In this document: positions 1 through 9,763 of the stretch, piece after piece
Position numbering within the stretch: position 1 is the first letter of the stretch
Layout of the letters: each line of letters opens with the position of its first letter
Source: Kaistia dalseonensis
GTDB taxonomy: Bacteria; Pseudomonadota; Alphaproteobacteria; Rhizobiales; Kaistiaceae
Direction: 5' to 3'
Length of the DNA stretch: 64,000 nt
NCBI RefSeq assembly: GCF_030814715.1
Contig: NZ_JAUSVO010000001.1
Coordinates: 806,001-870,000 of the forward strand
Notes under the pieces: model-generated
What the model was told of the DNA's origin: nothing
The model's input: only the letters and a program-made list of their open reading frames with translations
Database searches by the model: none
Translations under genes and position numbers: made by a program

Positions 1-189
1 AATGAAGATTGCGATCGTCAGCAGATAGGACGTTAGCGCCAGCTTGAGCTTGATCGGGCTCGTGTCGAAATCCCGCGCGATCGCCGGGAGCGAGGTCGAG
101 AGAACCGTCGAGTCGAGGTTCTCCATGAACAGGGCGCAGGCGACGATCAAGGGGAGGAGGATACGATCAGGCAGCAGGCGGGCAGGCAT
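1..189 (-). CDS. MFS transporter, DHA2-like, N-terminal fragment
   Basis: The reverse strand encodes 63 residues from an ATG at 189 and runs off the left edge of the window. After a hydrophobic start, the protein carries the first-helix signature LDSTVLSTSLPAIARDF (residues 23-39). This matches the conserved motif of 14-helix drug:H+ antiporters of the EmrB/QacA type, which act in the inner membrane as efflux pumps. Only the first helix and the start of the second can be seen, so the substrate cannot be named. It is divergent from the gene at 456, with 266 bases between them that hold no gene I can support. Confidence 0.75.
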   Translation of the reverse strand, partial: MPARLLPDRILLPLIVACALFMENLDSTVLSTSLPAIARDFDTSPIKLKLALTSYLLTIAIFI

Positions 190-455
190 GGGGATCGATT
201 CCGGCGCGGGCGACGGGTCCGCGAACACGGTCTCGTCTGGATGGTCTTGCTGCCGATCGCGAGCGGGGCGGAAGCCGACGGCGAGCGGAAAATACTGCAG
301 CCTTACGATAGATCAAGCGGCGTGACCGTTCGGCACGCAGTTGTGATCGCGCTCCGATATGCCGCTCGAAAGGCCCGGAAAACAAGATTTCGATTGGCCG
401 CGCGGAATGGCGAGGGTATGACCGACCACCTTCCGGCCGGGCCGGAGGTTCCCGC

Positions 456-692
456 ATGTCGGGACGAGAGAAGAAAGAACACCAGATGACGACCGAACCC
501 CTCGACGAAATCCTCATCGAACAGCTCATCGCGGACCGTATCGACGCCCGCCGCGCCAAGGATTTTGCGAAGGCGGATTCGATTCGGAAGACGCTCGACG
601 CCATGGGTCTCATTATTATCGACGGCAAGGACGAAGCCACCGGAGAATTCTGGACGACCTGGGACGTAAAGCCGAAAGACGAGACGCCATGA
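456..692 (+). CDS. Stand-alone CysS C-terminal-like small protein
   Basis: This 78-residue protein resembles only the extreme C-terminal helical domain of cysteinyl-tRNA synthetase. Residues about 20-70 hold the pattern IEQLIADRIDARRAKDFAKA, then a D-x-I-R segment and a terminal W-T-T-W stretch. The catalytic Rossmann fold and HIGH/KMSKS motifs are absent. The start at 456 is chosen because a GGAGG lies seven bases upstream. A second ATG at 486 has no such site. The stop overlaps the cimA start as ATGA, so the two are translationally coupled. It may bind tRNA-like structures or be a relic of a cysS-cimA gene order. Neither idea is proven by the sequence. Confidence 0.75.
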   Translation: MSGREKKEHQMTTEPLDEILIEQLIADRIDARRAKDFAKADSIRKTLDAMGLIIIDGKDEATGEFWTTWDVKPKDETP

Positions 693-2287
693 CGCGCGCA
701 CGACTGACACTCTTCGATACAACACTGCGCGATGGCGCCCAGACCAACGGCGTCGATTTTTCCGTCGAGGACAAGGTCCTCATCGCGGGCCTGCTCGATG
801 AACTGGGCCTCGACTATGTCGAGGGGGGATATCCCGGCGCCAACCCGACGGATACGCGCTTCTTCTCCGAGAAGCGGACCGAGCGGGCGCGGTTCACCGC
901 CTTCGGCATGACGAAGCGTGCCGGCGTCAGCCTCTCCAACGATCCCGGTGTCAACACGCTGCTCGCCGCCCAGTCGGATGCGGTGTGTTTCGTCGCCAAG
1001 AGCTGGGACCACCAGGTCAAGGTGGCGCTCGGCGCGACGCTGGAGGAGAACCTCGAGGGCATTCGCCAGTCCGTTGCGGCGGCGATCGCCGCCGGCAAGG
1101 AGGCGCTGGTCGATTGCGAGCACTTCTTCGATGGCTACAAGGCGAATCCGGATTATGCGATCGCTTGCGCGCGGACGGCCTATGAGGCCGGGGCGCGCTG
1201 GATCGTGCTTTGCGACACCAATGGCGGCAGTCAGCCAGCCGAGGTCGAGGCGATCGTCCGCGCGGTGAGCGTCGACGTGCCGGGCAGCCATCTCGGCATT
1301 CACGCCCATAACGATACCGAGCAGGCGGTGGCGAATTCGCTCGCCGCCGTGCGCGGTGGCGCCCGCCAGATCCAGGGCACGCTGAACGGCATCGGCGAGC
1401 GGTGTGGCAATGCGAACCTGACCTCGATCATCCCGACGCTGCTGCTGAAGCCCATCTATGCGCAGGCCTATGAGATCGGCGTGACGCTGGAGGCGCTGAA
1501 GGGCCTGACGGCGCTGTCGCGGCGGTTCGACGAGATCGTGAACCGCGCGCCGAACCGCCAGGCGCCCTATGTCGGCGCCTCGGCTTTCGCCACGAAGGCC
1601 GGTATCCACGCGTCCGCCATTGCCAAGGAGACGAGCTCCTACGAGCATGTCGAGCCTGAATCGGTCGGCAACCACCGCCGCGTACTCGTGTCCGACCAGG
1701 CCGGCCGCAGCAACCTGCTGGCCGAACTCGCCCGTCTCGGCATTCCCGTCGACAAGTCGGACCGGCGGCTCGATATGCTGCTCGCCGAGGTGAAGGAGCG
1801 CGAGGCCATCGGCTACTCTTATGAGGGCGCGGACGCTTCGTTCGAATTGCTGGCGCGGCGCACGCTCGGCAATGTGCCGGATTTCTTCACTGTGGAGAGC
1901 TTCCACGTCACCGTGGAGCGGCGGCTGAACGCGCTTGGCAAGATGGTGTCGGTGTCGGAAGCAGTCGTTAAGCTGATCGTCGGCGGCGAGCGGCTCCTGA
2001 CCGTCGCCGAGGGCAATGGCCCGGTCAACGCGCTCGATCGCGCGCTGCGCAAGGATCTCGGCGTCTATCAGGACGTGATCGCCGATCTCGAACTGGTCGA
2101 CTACAAGGTGCGCATCCTGAATGGCGGCACCGAGGCCGTGACGCGCGTGCTGATCGAGAGCCGTGATTCGTCAGGCGACAGCTGGTCGACGATCGGCGTC
2201 TCGGAAAACGTCGTCGACGCCTCGTTCGAGGCGCTGATCGATTCGATCGTCTACACGCTGATCAGGAAAGGTGTTGCGCCAAATTAG
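689..2287 (+). CDS. cimA: (R)-citramalate synthase
   Basis: Predicted to condense pyruvate and acetyl-CoA to (R)-citramalate, the first step of the threonine-independent route to 2-oxobutyrate and isoleucine. The 532-residue length fits the long CimA family. The HMGL-like TIM barrel opens with DTTLRDG (residues 10-16), and the metal-binding HAHND motif lies near residue 204. A LeuA-type dimer and regulatory domain fills about residues 400-525. The start overlaps the stop of the CysS-like gene. The alternative, 2-isopropylmalate synthase, is less likely because the N-terminal FDTTLRDGAQTNGVDFS pattern is typical of citramalate synthases. A threonine ammonia-lyase at 15.9 kb would supply the other route to 2-oxobutyrate. 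Confidence 0.92.
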   Translation: MTRARLTLFDTTLRDGAQTNGVDFSVEDKVLIAGLLDELGLDYVEGGYPGANPTDTRFFSEKRTERARFTAFGMTKRAGVSLSNDPGVNTLLAAQSDAVCFVAKSWDHQVKVALGATLEENLEGIRQSVAAAIAAGKEALVDCEHFFDGYKANPDYAIACARTAYEAGARWIVLCDTNGGSQPAEVEAIVRAVSVDVPGSHLGIHAHNDTEQAVANSLAAVRGGARQIQGTLNGIGERCGNANLTSIIPTLLLKPIYAQAYEIGVTLEALKGLTALSRRFDEIVNRAPNRQAPYVGASAFATKAGIHASAIAKETSSYEHVEPESVGNHRRVLVSDQAGRSNLLAELARLGIPVDKSDRRLDMLLAEVKEREAIGYSYEGADASFELLARRTLGNVPDFFTVESFHVTVERRLNALGKMVSVSEAVVKLIVGGERLLTVAEGNGPVNALDRALRKDLGVYQDVIADLELVDYKVRILNGGTEAVTRVLIESRDSSGDSWSTIGVSENVVDASFEALIDSIVYTLIRKGVAPN

Positions 2288-2366
2288 GCACACTGTCTGT
2301 ATGGATCGGAAAGGCGTAAAATAAGTCGGTCCGGCCGGGTGAGCCGGACCGATGGGAGGAAGCAGC

Positions 2367-2708
2367 ATGACAATGTTTGCTATCGCCGTACCGATCGAGC
2401 GCGGAAAAATGGCGCATTTCGAAGACTTCATCGGCAAGCTGAATGGAGAGCGCAAGGCCGAGTTCGTTGCAAGCCGCAAGAAGCGCGGCGTCCGCGAGCG
2501 AGCCTTTCATCAGCACACGCCGATGGGAGACTTCGTCATCGTGACGCTGGAGGGTGATGATCCCGCGGGCGCCTTTGCGAAATTCGGAGCGGGCGACGAT
2601 CCGTTCACGAAATGGTTCAGCGCCGAGGTCGCGTCCATCCACGGCTTGGATCTGAGCGCGCCGCCGCCAGGGCCACTGCCCCGACTGGTGATCGACTCGG
2701 GCGCCTGA
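2367..2708 (+). CDS. Small uncharacterised protein, possibly ferredoxin-like fold
   Basis: A 113-residue soluble protein without signal peptide or membrane segment. The start at 2367 is preferred to an in-frame ATG at 2352, because the GGGAGGA between them is a good ribosome binding site for the later codon. The N-terminal beta strand, the middle KAEFVASRKKRGV segment and the later DFVIVTLEGDDPAGAF strand look like small dimeric alpha/beta-barrel proteins (EthD or DUF6176-like). I cannot assign the family securely or name a substrate. It is a single gene between cimA and the convergent LOG-family gene. Confidence 0.65.
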   Translation: MTMFAIAVPIERGKMAHFEDFIGKLNGERKAEFVASRKKRGVRERAFHQHTPMGDFVIVTLEGDDPAGAFAKFGAGDDPFTKWFSAEVASIHGLDLSAPPPGPLPRLVIDSGA

Positions 2709-2753
2709 AGATCACGGTGACGGCGCGGCGGGCCGGTCCGCCGCGCCGTCCGA

Positions 2754-3365
2754 TCAGAGATCTGCGATGGGGATCGATGCGGGTTCCGTCGCCTTGTGCT
2801 TGGCGGGCGGCGCGCTTGTCGCTGCCCGCAGCTTCGGGACGATGTCCTCTACACGGTCGGCCACGAGATAACTGACCTCGAAGCCGTTGCGGATGAAGCC
2901 CTCATCGGCCATGTGGCGCAGCAGGCTGACCAGCGGGTCCCAGAAACCGTTGATATTGGCGAGAAGCACCGGCTTCTTGTGCTGACCGAGCTGGGCCCAG
3001 GTCATCATCTCGACCAGTTCCTCCAGCGTGCCGATACCGCCCGGCAGCGCCACGAAGGCGTCCGAGCGCTCGAACATGGCCCGCTTGCGCTCGTGCATGT
3101 CGCCGGTCACGACGAGCTCATGCGCGGTGTCGAGCATGACTTCGCGCTCTTTCAGGAACTGCGGAATGATGCCCGTGACGTGGCCGCCTGCCGCCATGAC
3201 CGAGCGGGCCATGATTCCCATCAGGCCGATCGAGCCGCCGCCATAGACGAGACCGATGCCGGCAGCGCCCATGGAGCGACCGAGGCGCTCCGCCTCGGCG
3301 GCATAAATCGGATCGCCGCCCGCTGAGGAACCGCAATAGACGCAAATCGATGAAAGAGCTGTCAT
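2754..3365 (-). CDS. LOG family protein (nucleotide 5'-monophosphate phosphoribohydrolase)
   Basis: The 203-residue protein belongs to the LOG/lysine decarboxylase-like family. These enzymes hydrolyse cytokinin riboside monophosphates or related nucleoside monophosphates to free base and ribose 5-phosphate. The sequence starts with a Rossmann strand and CVYCGSS near residue 9, has GLVYGGGSIGLMG near 37, and carries the signature PGGIGTLEELVEMMTW in the second half. These include the catalytic Arg/Glu region. The C-terminal 20 residues are a low-complexity Ala/Pro/Lys tail. An ATG at 3365 gives the normal family length. The older name lysine decarboxylase should not be used, as the fold lacks that activity. 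Confidence 0.88.
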   Translation of the reverse strand: MTALSSICVYCGSSAGGDPIYAAEAERLGRSMGAAGIGLVYGGGSIGLMGIMARSVMAAGGHVTGIIPQFLKEREVMLDTAHELVVTGDMHERKRAMFERSDAFVALPGGIGTLEELVEMMTWAQLGQHKKPVLLANINGFWDPLVSLLRHMADEGFIRNGFEVSYLVADRVEDIVPKLRAATSAPPAKHKATEPASIPIADL

Positions 3366-3592
3366 AGAGCTTTCCTCGCATCCGCAGCACGCATCGTCAA
3401 GCACCCGGTAACCACGCTTGCAGGCAGGGGAATCAGCCGTTTCTGCGCCTTGTCGCGCTGCGGAATCCGCGTATAACAAGTTGGTGATCACCGCAAAATG
3501 CACCGCATCAAGGTGCTGGCGAAGAAGTTGGCAGCCCGCAGGGCAGCGGATGCGGATAGACGCACCGTTACGAGGGACAGGTTTGATCGTCG

Positions 3593-5122
3593 ATGGCTGA
3601 GCAGACACCACCCGGTCCGAAAACATCCGGCCGGATTGCCGGGATAATCGCGATCGTTGTCCTCGTCGTCGGCGGATATTATGGCCTGATCGCCAAGCCG
3701 GCTTCGAAGTCGGATGCGACCGTGGCCGACGCCGAGAAGGCCGCTGTTCCTGAAGCCGCGCCGCAGTCGAGCGCGCCGGCCGCATCGACTGATGCCGCTC
3801 CTTCCAGCGCCGATGGCCAGGCGAAGCCGACCGAATCTGCGTCAGCCGTGCCGTCTGCGAGCCCGACCGGCGAGAGCGCCAAGGCAGGCGAGGCTCCCAA
3901 GGTCGGCGAGAATGCCAATTCCGGCGAGACCGTGAAGACTGGCCCCACCTTCGATGTCGTTCGCGTCGAACCCTCGGGCGAAACCGTCGTTGCCGGCCTT
4001 GCCGACCCGAAGGCCAAGGTTGAGGTGCTGGACGGGTCCGCGCCGATCGGCGAGACCAAGGCCAATGAGCGCGGCGAGTGGGCGATCGCGATCGATAAGC
4101 CGCTGGCGCCCGGGACGCATGATCTCTCGATCCGCGCGACATCGCCGGATGGCAAGACCGAATCATTCTCCGGCCAGCGCGTGGCCGTCGAGGTCGCGAA
4201 GCCTGGCGATGGCGAGCCGCTCGTGGTCCTGAACGAGCCGGACGCGCCGAGCCGCGTATTGCAGAAGCCGGCAGCCGAGCCCACGCCGCAGGTGGCCGAG
4301 CAGATCGCTCCGCCGGCAGGCGAGGGCGCCGCGCCCGGCACGACGGCCGACAATCAGACCGCCGAAACGACGCCGGCTCCGGGCGCTGCCGGCTCAGATG
4401 CCTCTGGCCAAACGAAGACCGCCACGGCCCAGGCGAACACGACGCCGGCGCCTGATGGTGCCGCGGCGAGCGCGGGCGCCAATGGTGCCGCGACCACGGC
4501 CCAGTCCGGTGCCGCTTCGGCTCCCGCCGCGCCCGCGACGGGTGAAACCGCCACAGCCGAAAACAAGCCCGCGCCGACGACCGGCACAGACGTTGCCACC
4601 ACGCCGCGCGTGACCGTCGACGCGGTCGAGTTCGAGGACGGCAAGCTCTACATTGCGGGCTCTGCGGCGACCGGCCAGACCGTACGCATCTATGTCGACG
4701 GCACGCTGGTCGGCGAGGCGAAGCCGGGCGTCGGTGGCCGTTGGCTCCTGGAAGTCTCCCGCGCCGTCAGCCCCGGCCGGCACAATGTCCGCGTCGATCA
4801 GGTCGAGGAGGGCACGGGGCAGGTCATCGTCCGCGCCGAAGTGCCGTTCGATCGCACGGAAGACGTTGCAGCACTCGCCCCGGTGACGACGGCTGGCAGC
4901 GGTTCGGGCGGCGCCAATGCCTCCGGCGACGTGCCGGCGCCGCAATCGGTGATTATCCGCCGCGGTGACAATCTCTGGCGGATTTCGCGCCGCCTCTATG
5001 GCCGTGGCGTTCGCTTCTCGACCATCTACGAGGCGAACAACGACCAGATCCGCGATCCGCATTGGATCTATCCGGGGCAAATCTTTGTGCTTCCGGCCGG
5101 TGATACGGGCTGGACGAACTGA
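3593..5122 (+). CDS. Membrane-anchored LysM peptidoglycan-binding protein
   Basis: The 509-residue protein has one N-terminal membrane anchor (about residues 13-36). Long Ala/Pro/Thr/Glu-rich linkers (about 40-120 and 215-330) surround two Ig-like or bacterial adhesion-type repeats (about 122-205 and 340-425). A C-terminal LysM domain (about 453-505) contains GDNLWRISRRLYG and ends IYPGQIFVLP. LysM binds N-acetylglucosamine in peptidoglycan, so the protein is likely periplasmic and cell-wall associated. The two Ig-like repeats share a V-x-G-x-A-xx-G-x-x-V-x-V core, suggesting internal duplication. The linker regions are biased in composition and probably disordered. It stands alone, 131 bases before the Atm1-type exporter. 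Confidence 0.85.
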   Translation: MAEQTPPGPKTSGRIAGIIAIVVLVVGGYYGLIAKPASKSDATVADAEKAAVPEAAPQSSAPAASTDAAPSSADGQAKPTESASAVPSASPTGESAKAGEAPKVGENANSGETVKTGPTFDVVRVEPSGETVVAGLADPKAKVEVLDGSAPIGETKANERGEWAIAIDKPLAPGTHDLSIRATSPDGKTESFSGQRVAVEVAKPGDGEPLVVLNEPDAPSRVLQKPAAEPTPQVAEQIAPPAGEGAAPGTTADNQTAETTPAPGAAGSDASGQTKTATAQANTTPAPDGAAASAGANGAATTAQSGAASAPAAPATGETATAENKPAPTTGTDVATTPRVTVDAVEFEDGKLYIAGSAATGQTVRIYVDGTLVGEAKPGVGGRWLLEVSRAVSPGRHNVRVDQVEEGTGQVIVRAEVPFDRTEDVAALAPVTTAGSGSGGANASGDVPAPQSVIIRRGDNLWRISRRLYGRGVRFSTIYEANNDQIRDPHWIYPGQIFVLPAGDTGWTN

Positions 5123-5253
5123 ACTCGACACCCCATCTGCAATAAAATGGCGCGTCAGCGCCGGTTGACCCGCGTCGCGGCCCTCCGCGGCGCGGTTTCG
5201 TCTTGAGGCCTCCTTGCCGGGAGCCCGCCGTCCCGCGACTGGGGGAATGAAGA

Positions 5254-7221
5254 ATGAGTGCGCCCACAAGCACCGCGCCCGCGAATGCAGCATCCACGAG
5301 CGGTACGCCGAAGATTCCGATCAATCCCAAGGCTGCGCTGCAGGACGAGGCGACGGCCTTTTCCACGGTCAAGCGCCTCTGGCCCTATATCTGGCCGCGC
5401 GATCGCAACGATCTGAAGGTCCGCGTCGTTGCTGCCCTGGTGGTGCTGGTCTTCGCCAAGGTCATCACCGTCCTGATCCCGTTCCTCTACAAATGGGCGA
5501 CCAACGCGCTGGTTGGCCCGGACGCGCTCAAGGAGCCAGCGACGGTCTCGCTGATCCTGACGGTCCCGGTCATGCTGATCATCGCCTGGGGCTTCGGCCG
5601 CGTGCTGCTGACCGCCTTCAACCAGCTGCGTGACGCGCTGTTTGCCCGTGTGAGCGAATATGCGATCCGCAAGCTCGGCCACCGCGCCTTCGTGCATATG
5701 CATCGCCTGTCGCTGCGCTTCCACCTTCAGCGCCGCACGGGTGGCCTGTCGCGGACGATGGATCACGGCATGAAGGGCGTCGACGCCATCGTCGACCACA
5801 TCATCCTGAATACCTTCCCGACCCTGCTCGAGTTCATCCTCGCGGCCGTCGTCATCGCCTATCAGTTTGATCTCGCTTATCTCGGCGTGATCACGGTGAC
5901 GATCGTCGCCTATGTCTGGTTCACCGTGGTGGCTTCGAACTGGCGCATCGCGATCCGCCGCGACATGAACGCCTCCGATACAGAGGCGAATGCCAAGGCC
6001 GTCGATTCTCTGCTGAACTACGAGACCGTCAAATATTTCGGCAATGAGGAGATGGAGGCGCGGCGCTACGACCAGTCGCTGGAGCGCTATGAAGAGGCCT
6101 CGATCAAGACCTGGACGTCGCTCGCCTGGCTGAACCTCGGCCAGACCGTGATCTTCACACTCGGCATGACGACCTGCATGGTGATGTCGGGCATGGCGAT
6201 CATGCGCGGAACGCAGTCGATCGGCGATTTCGTCATGATCAACGCGCTGCTGATCCAGCTCTCCTTCCCGCTCAATTTCATCGGCACGATCTATCGCGAG
6301 CTGAAGCAGGGGCTGGCTGATGTGGAAGCCATGTTCCAGCTTCTCGACGTGCCGGAAGAGGTCCAGGACAAGCCGGGCGCACCTGCGCTGGTGGTCAAGG
6401 AAGGCGCCGTTCGTTTCGAGGACGTGACGTTCGCCTATGACCCGGCCCGCGCGATCTTGAAGGGCATCAGCTTCGAGGTGCCCGCCGGCAAGACGGTGGC
6501 GATCGTCGGCCCCTCGGGGGCCGGAAAGTCGACCATCTCGCGGCTGATGTTCCGCTTCTATGACGTGACGAGTGGGCGCATCACGATCGACGGCGTCGAT
6601 ATCCGCGATGTGCAGCAGAAGAGCGTGCGCGCCGTCATCGGCATGGTGCCGCAGGATACCGTGCTCTTCAACGAGACCATCGCCTACAACATCCGCTATG
6701 GCCGGCCGGATGCCACGGACGCCGAGATGCGCGAGGCAGCGCGCATGGCGCAGATCGGCCCCTTCATCGAGACGCTGCCGGACGGCTTCGACACGGAAGT
6801 GGGCGAGCGCGGCCTCAAGCTTTCGGGTGGCGAGAAGCAGCGTGTCGCGATCGCGCGCACGATCCTGAAGGCACCGCCGATTCTCGTCCTCGACGAGGCG
6901 ACCTCGGCACTCGACACGCATACGGAGCGCGAGATCCAGGGTGCGCTCGACCGTGTCTCCGCCGGGCGCACCACGCTCGTGATCGCCCACCGCCTGTCGA
7001 CGGTGGTCAATGCCGACGAGATCATCGTGCTCGAGGCGGGGCAGATCAAGGAACGCGGCCGACATGACGTGCTGATGGCCCAGGGCGGCCTCTATGCGTC
7101 GATGTGGAACCGCCAGCGCGAGGCGGCCGAGGCTGCCGAGCGCCTGCGCCAGGTGCAGGAGACCGATACGCTCGGCATCGTCAAGCGCGGGCCTAAGGCC
7201 GAATTGGAGGCGATCGGCTGA
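5254..7221 (+). CDS. Atm1/HMT1-type ABC exporter (fused permease and ATPase)
   Basis: A half-transporter of 655 residues in which a six-helix type-1 exporter domain (about 45-330) precedes an ATPase domain (about 380-620). Walker A is GPSGAGKST near residue 419, the signature is LSGGEKQR near 523, and Walker B is [12 protein letters not shown] near 541. The order and the motif [15 protein letters not shown] in the first coupling region fit the Atm1/ABCB7 group. In alphaproteobacteria that group exports glutathione-linked metals or sulfur species. It should act as a homodimer in the inner membrane. A purine-rich GGGGGAATGAAG precedes the ATG. The actual substrate cannot be read from the sequence. 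Confidence 0.88.
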   Translation: MSAPTSTAPANAASTSGTPKIPINPKAALQDEATAFSTVKRLWPYIWPRDRNDLKVRVVAALVVLVFAKVITVLIPFLYKWATNALVGPDALKEPATVSLILTVPVMLIIAWGFGRVLLTAFNQLRDALFARVSEYAIRKLGHRAFVHMHRLSLRFHLQRRTGGLSRTMDHGMKGVDAIVDHIILNTFPTLLEFILAAVVIAYQFDLAYLGVITVTIVAYVWFTVVASNWRIAIRRDMNASDTEANAKAVDSLLNYETVKYFGNEEMEARRYDQSLERYEEASIKTWTSLAWLNLGQTVIFTLGMTTCMVMSGMAIMRGTQSIGDFVMINALLIQLSFPLNFIGTIYRELKQGLADVEAMFQLLDVPEEVQDKPGAPALVVKEGAVRFEDVTFAYDPARAILKGISFEVPAGKTVAIVGPSGAGKSTISRLMFRFYDVTSGRITIDGVDIRDVQQKSVRAVIGMVPQDTVLFNETIAYNIRYGRPDATDAEMREAARMAQIGPFIETLPDGFDTEVGERGLKLSGGEKQRVAIARTILKAPPILVLDEATSALDTHTEREIQGALDRVSAGRTTLVIAHRLSTVVNADEIIVLEAGQIKERGRHDVLMAQGGLYASMWNRQREAAEAAERLRQVQETDTLGIVKRGPKAELEAIG

Positions 7222-7378
7222 GGCACGCTGCCGCCCTGCCTGTGCAAAGGCTCGCCGGAACGGAGGATTGCCGGAGTTTGCCCCGCCAATCTGTCCGGCG
7301 CGGCCGGTCCGGCGCTTCACAGACCCGCCGTTCCATGGTTTACCGATGCGCCGCATTCACATGGAGGCAGGGCGAAGC

Positions 7379-8080
7379 ATGGATTCTGTGCTGAAATCGA
7401 TCCGGGGATCCTTCGTCCCGATTCACCGCGAAGGCTATCCGTTCATTGCGATTCTGGCATTCGCATCGCTCTTCCTGGGCTGGCTCTGGGGGCCGCTCTT
7501 CTGGATCGGCCTGCTTCTGACGGCGTGGTGCGTCTATTTCTTCCGCGATCCGCCGCGTGTGACGCCGCTTGGCGCCGATCTCGTGATCAGCCCGGCCGAC
7601 GGACGCGTGTCGTCGGTGGCACCGGCCGTTCCCCCGCCGGAGCTGGGCCTTGGCGCATCGCCGCGCATGCGCATCTCGGTCTTCATGAACGTCTTCAATT
7701 GCCATGTGAACCGCGCGCCCGTCGGCGGCCGCGTTCGCAAGATTGCCTACAAGCCCGGCCGGTTCCTGAATGCCGAGCTCGACAAGGCGAGCGAGGACAA
7801 TGAGCGCAATGGCCTCCTGATCGAGAGCGCCATTGGGGTCGTTGGCGTCGTGCAGATCGCTGGTCTCGTGGCGCGCCGCATCGTCTGCTTCTCGCGCGAG
7901 GGCGAGGAGCTCGCGCCCGGGCAGCGTTTCGGCCTGATCCGCTTTGGGTCCCGGCTCGATGTCTATCTGCCGGAAGGCGCCTATCCGCTCGTCTCGGAGG
8001 GCCAGACGGCCATTGCCGGCGAATCGGTGCTGGCGCGCTTCGGCGGCCCGGCGATCGATCGCGCGGCGCGGGTCGATTAA
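7379..8080 (+). CDS. psd: Phosphatidylserine decarboxylase proenzyme
   Basis: Converts phosphatidylserine to phosphatidylethanolamine. The 233-residue length fits the short (Psd-A) form. A hydrophobic segment spans about residues 20-50, and conserved blocks include [11 protein letters not shown] and [14 protein letters not shown] Gly-Ser pair in [11 protein letters not shown] near residue 190 is where the proenzyme cuts itself and the serine becomes the pyruvoyl cofactor. The ATG at 7379 is preferred because GGAGGCAGGG lies just upstream. An in-frame ATG at 7361 is possible. The stop codon abuts the pssA start with no gap, so the consecutive steps are co-transcribed in reverse pathway order. 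Confidence 0.93.
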   Translation: MDSVLKSIRGSFVPIHREGYPFIAILAFASLFLGWLWGPLFWIGLLLTAWCVYFFRDPPRVTPLGADLVISPADGRVSSVAPAVPPPELGLGASPRMRISVFMNVFNCHVNRAPVGGRVRKIAYKPGRFLNAELDKASEDNERNGLLIESAIGVVGVVQIAGLVARRIVCFSREGEELAPGQRFGLIRFGSRLDVYLPEGAYPLVSEGQTAIAGESVLARFGGPAIDRAARVD

Positions 8081-8911
8081 ATGGAGACCCTGTTTCCGCC
8101 CTTCGACCCGGATGACGGCAATCGGCCACGCCTGAGGCAGGTCCGCCAGATCCCCATCCGGATGATCCTGCCCAATCTGATCACGCTGCTCGGCCTTTGC
8201 GCAGGGCTGACCGCGATCCGCATGTCGATCGAGGCGCGCTATGGCGAGGCGATCGCCATGATCGTCATCGCAGCGGTGCTCGACGCCGTCGATGGCCGCG
8301 TCGCACGGCTCTTGCGCTCGACATCGCGTTTCGGCGCCGAGCTCGACTCGTTGGCCGATTTCGTCAATTTCGGCGTCGCCCCGGCCATCATGCTTTACGT
8401 CTGGACGCTCGACGAGGCACGCTCGCTCGGCTGGATCGCCGCGCTCGTCTTCGCGATCTGCGGTGCCCTGCGGCTGGCGCGGTTCAACGTCGCGCTGGAT
8501 GGGCCGAAGAAGCCGGACTGGCAGCAGGATTTCTTCACCGGCGTTCCGGCGCCGGCCGGCGCGCTGATCGTCTTGTTGCCCGTCTATCTCGAAAATCTGG
8601 ACGTTCCGAATGGCCGCTTCACCGTGCCGATCGTGCTCGTCTACACGATTGCCGTGGGGCTCCTGATGGTGAGCCGTCTGCCGACCTGGTCGGGCAAGAA
8701 GTTCAGCGCCAGAGTGCCGCGCGAGATCGTGCTGCCGCTCTTCGTCGTGGTCGTCGTGCTGGCGGCGTCGCTTCTGAGCTATCCGTGGCATGTGCTCGCC
8801 GGCGGCGCGATCGCCTATCTGATCGCCCTGCCCATCGGCTGGCGGGCATGGCAGAAGCTCAGCCGCAGTCACCCGGCCCCGTCGGCGAGCCCGCATCGGG
8901 CCGCGGACTGA
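8081..8911 (+). CDS. pssA: CDP-diacylglycerol--serine O-phosphatidyltransferase
   Basis: Makes phosphatidylserine from CDP-diacylglycerol and serine in the inner membrane, feeding Psd encoded just upstream. The CDP-alcohol phosphatidyltransferase signature D-x2-D-G-x2-A-R-x8-G-x3-D-x3-D is complete at about residues 67-89, in the stretch starting LDAVDGRVARLL. Several hydrophobic helices follow over the remaining 276 residues, as in the type II (Bacillus-like) enzyme. The ATG follows the psd stop directly. The short basic C-terminus rich in Ser, Pro and His is not conserved in the family as far as I know. Confidence 0.94.
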   Translation: METLFPPFDPDDGNRPRLRQVRQIPIRMILPNLITLLGLCAGLTAIRMSIEARYGEAIAMIVIAAVLDAVDGRVARLLRSTSRFGAELDSLADFVNFGVAPAIMLYVWTLDEARSLGWIAALVFAICGALRLARFNVALDGPKKPDWQQDFFTGVPAPAGALIVLLPVYLENLDVPNGRFTVPIVLVYTIAVGLLMVSRLPTWSGKKFSARVPREIVLPLFVVVVVLAASLLSYPWHVLAGGAIAYLIALPIGWRAWQKLSRSHPAPSASPHRAAD

Positions 8912-8929
8912 GTCAACCCGCGCCTGCCG

Positions 8930-9763
8930 TCAGCGCATCGTGGATAGGTCCTGCCCGATGACGTAGGGCCAGTGCTCAAGGTCGCCGAGCATGCTGATCT
9001 CCGTCCGCCCGCGGATTTCGCGGATCAGCTTGCTGCGGATCGCGTCGGAAAAATCATCGATATGAAGGACGGGCTGGACGAAGGCGCCGGGTCCTCCGAT
9101 GACGTCGTCCTGGAAATAGCGCACCAGCATCTCCGGCGGCAGTTCTTCCTCCGCGGCGGTCAGATTGAGGCCGACGTCCCGATAGGCGATCGGCAGCCCG
9201 TTGATGGTGATGCCTTTCGCGAGCACACTCTGCCTGGCGAGTTCCAGCGGCCGGCCATTGTTGCTCACGCCGTCACCTGAAAGGTCGATGGCCTGGCGGG
9301 CGCCGTGAATGCCGTTTCCCTCGAAGAGTGAAGCCGACCTGATCAGCGCGTCGCCAATGGCCGTGCCGCGTGCCAGCCGTCCCGGCACGCGCCGCTCCAG
9401 ATCGCCGGCAAAGGCATAGGCGGACGCCTTATCCTCGATCACTCGCCACGGCGTCACGACGACCTGACGATCGACACCGCCCCATTCGACGAAGGTTACC
9501 GCGATGCGACCGTGCGGCCCCCCGGTGATGGCGCCGATCACCTCCGGATCGCGAAAGGCTTCGACAAAGCCCTGCTGCTGCAGGCGTCGCTCATGGACGT
9601 CCATGGAAACCGAAACATCGGCCGCGATGACGAGTTCGAGATCGACGATCGCTCCGCTTGCTGCACTCGCCGCATGAGCCCGTGCTGCAAATGCGAAGAG
9701 TCCAAAGCATATCGCAAGCGCTTCGATGGAGTAATGGACAGCATTGGAGAGACGGCGCTGCAT
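8930..9763 (-). CDS. DUF1194 domain-containing exported protein
   Basis: The 277-residue protein starts with a cleavable signal peptide (about 1-31, ending AHAASA). It then has the DUF1194 domain, which resembles a von Willebrand A fold. The MIDAS-like motif DVSVS is at residues 49-53, with IDLSGDGVSNNG further on as the second metal loop. Such domains bind a divalent cation and usually protein partners, so a periplasmic binding or scaffolding role is likely. The function of the family is not known. It is transcribed towards pssA (convergent, 18 bases apart). Confidence 0.82.
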   Translation of the reverse strand: MQRRLSNAVHYSIEALAICFGLFAFAARAHAASAASGAIVDLELVIAADVSVSMDVHERRLQQQGFVEAFRDPEVIGAITGGPHGRIAVTFVEWGGVDRQVVVTPWRVIEDKASAYAFAGDLERRVPGRLARGTAIGDALIRSASLFEGNGIHGARQAIDLSGDGVSNNGRPLELARQSVLAKGITINGLPIAYRDVGLNLTAAEEELPPEMLVRYFQDDVIGGPGAFVQPVLHIDDFSDAIRSKLIREIRGRTEISMLGDLEHWPYVIGQDLSTMR

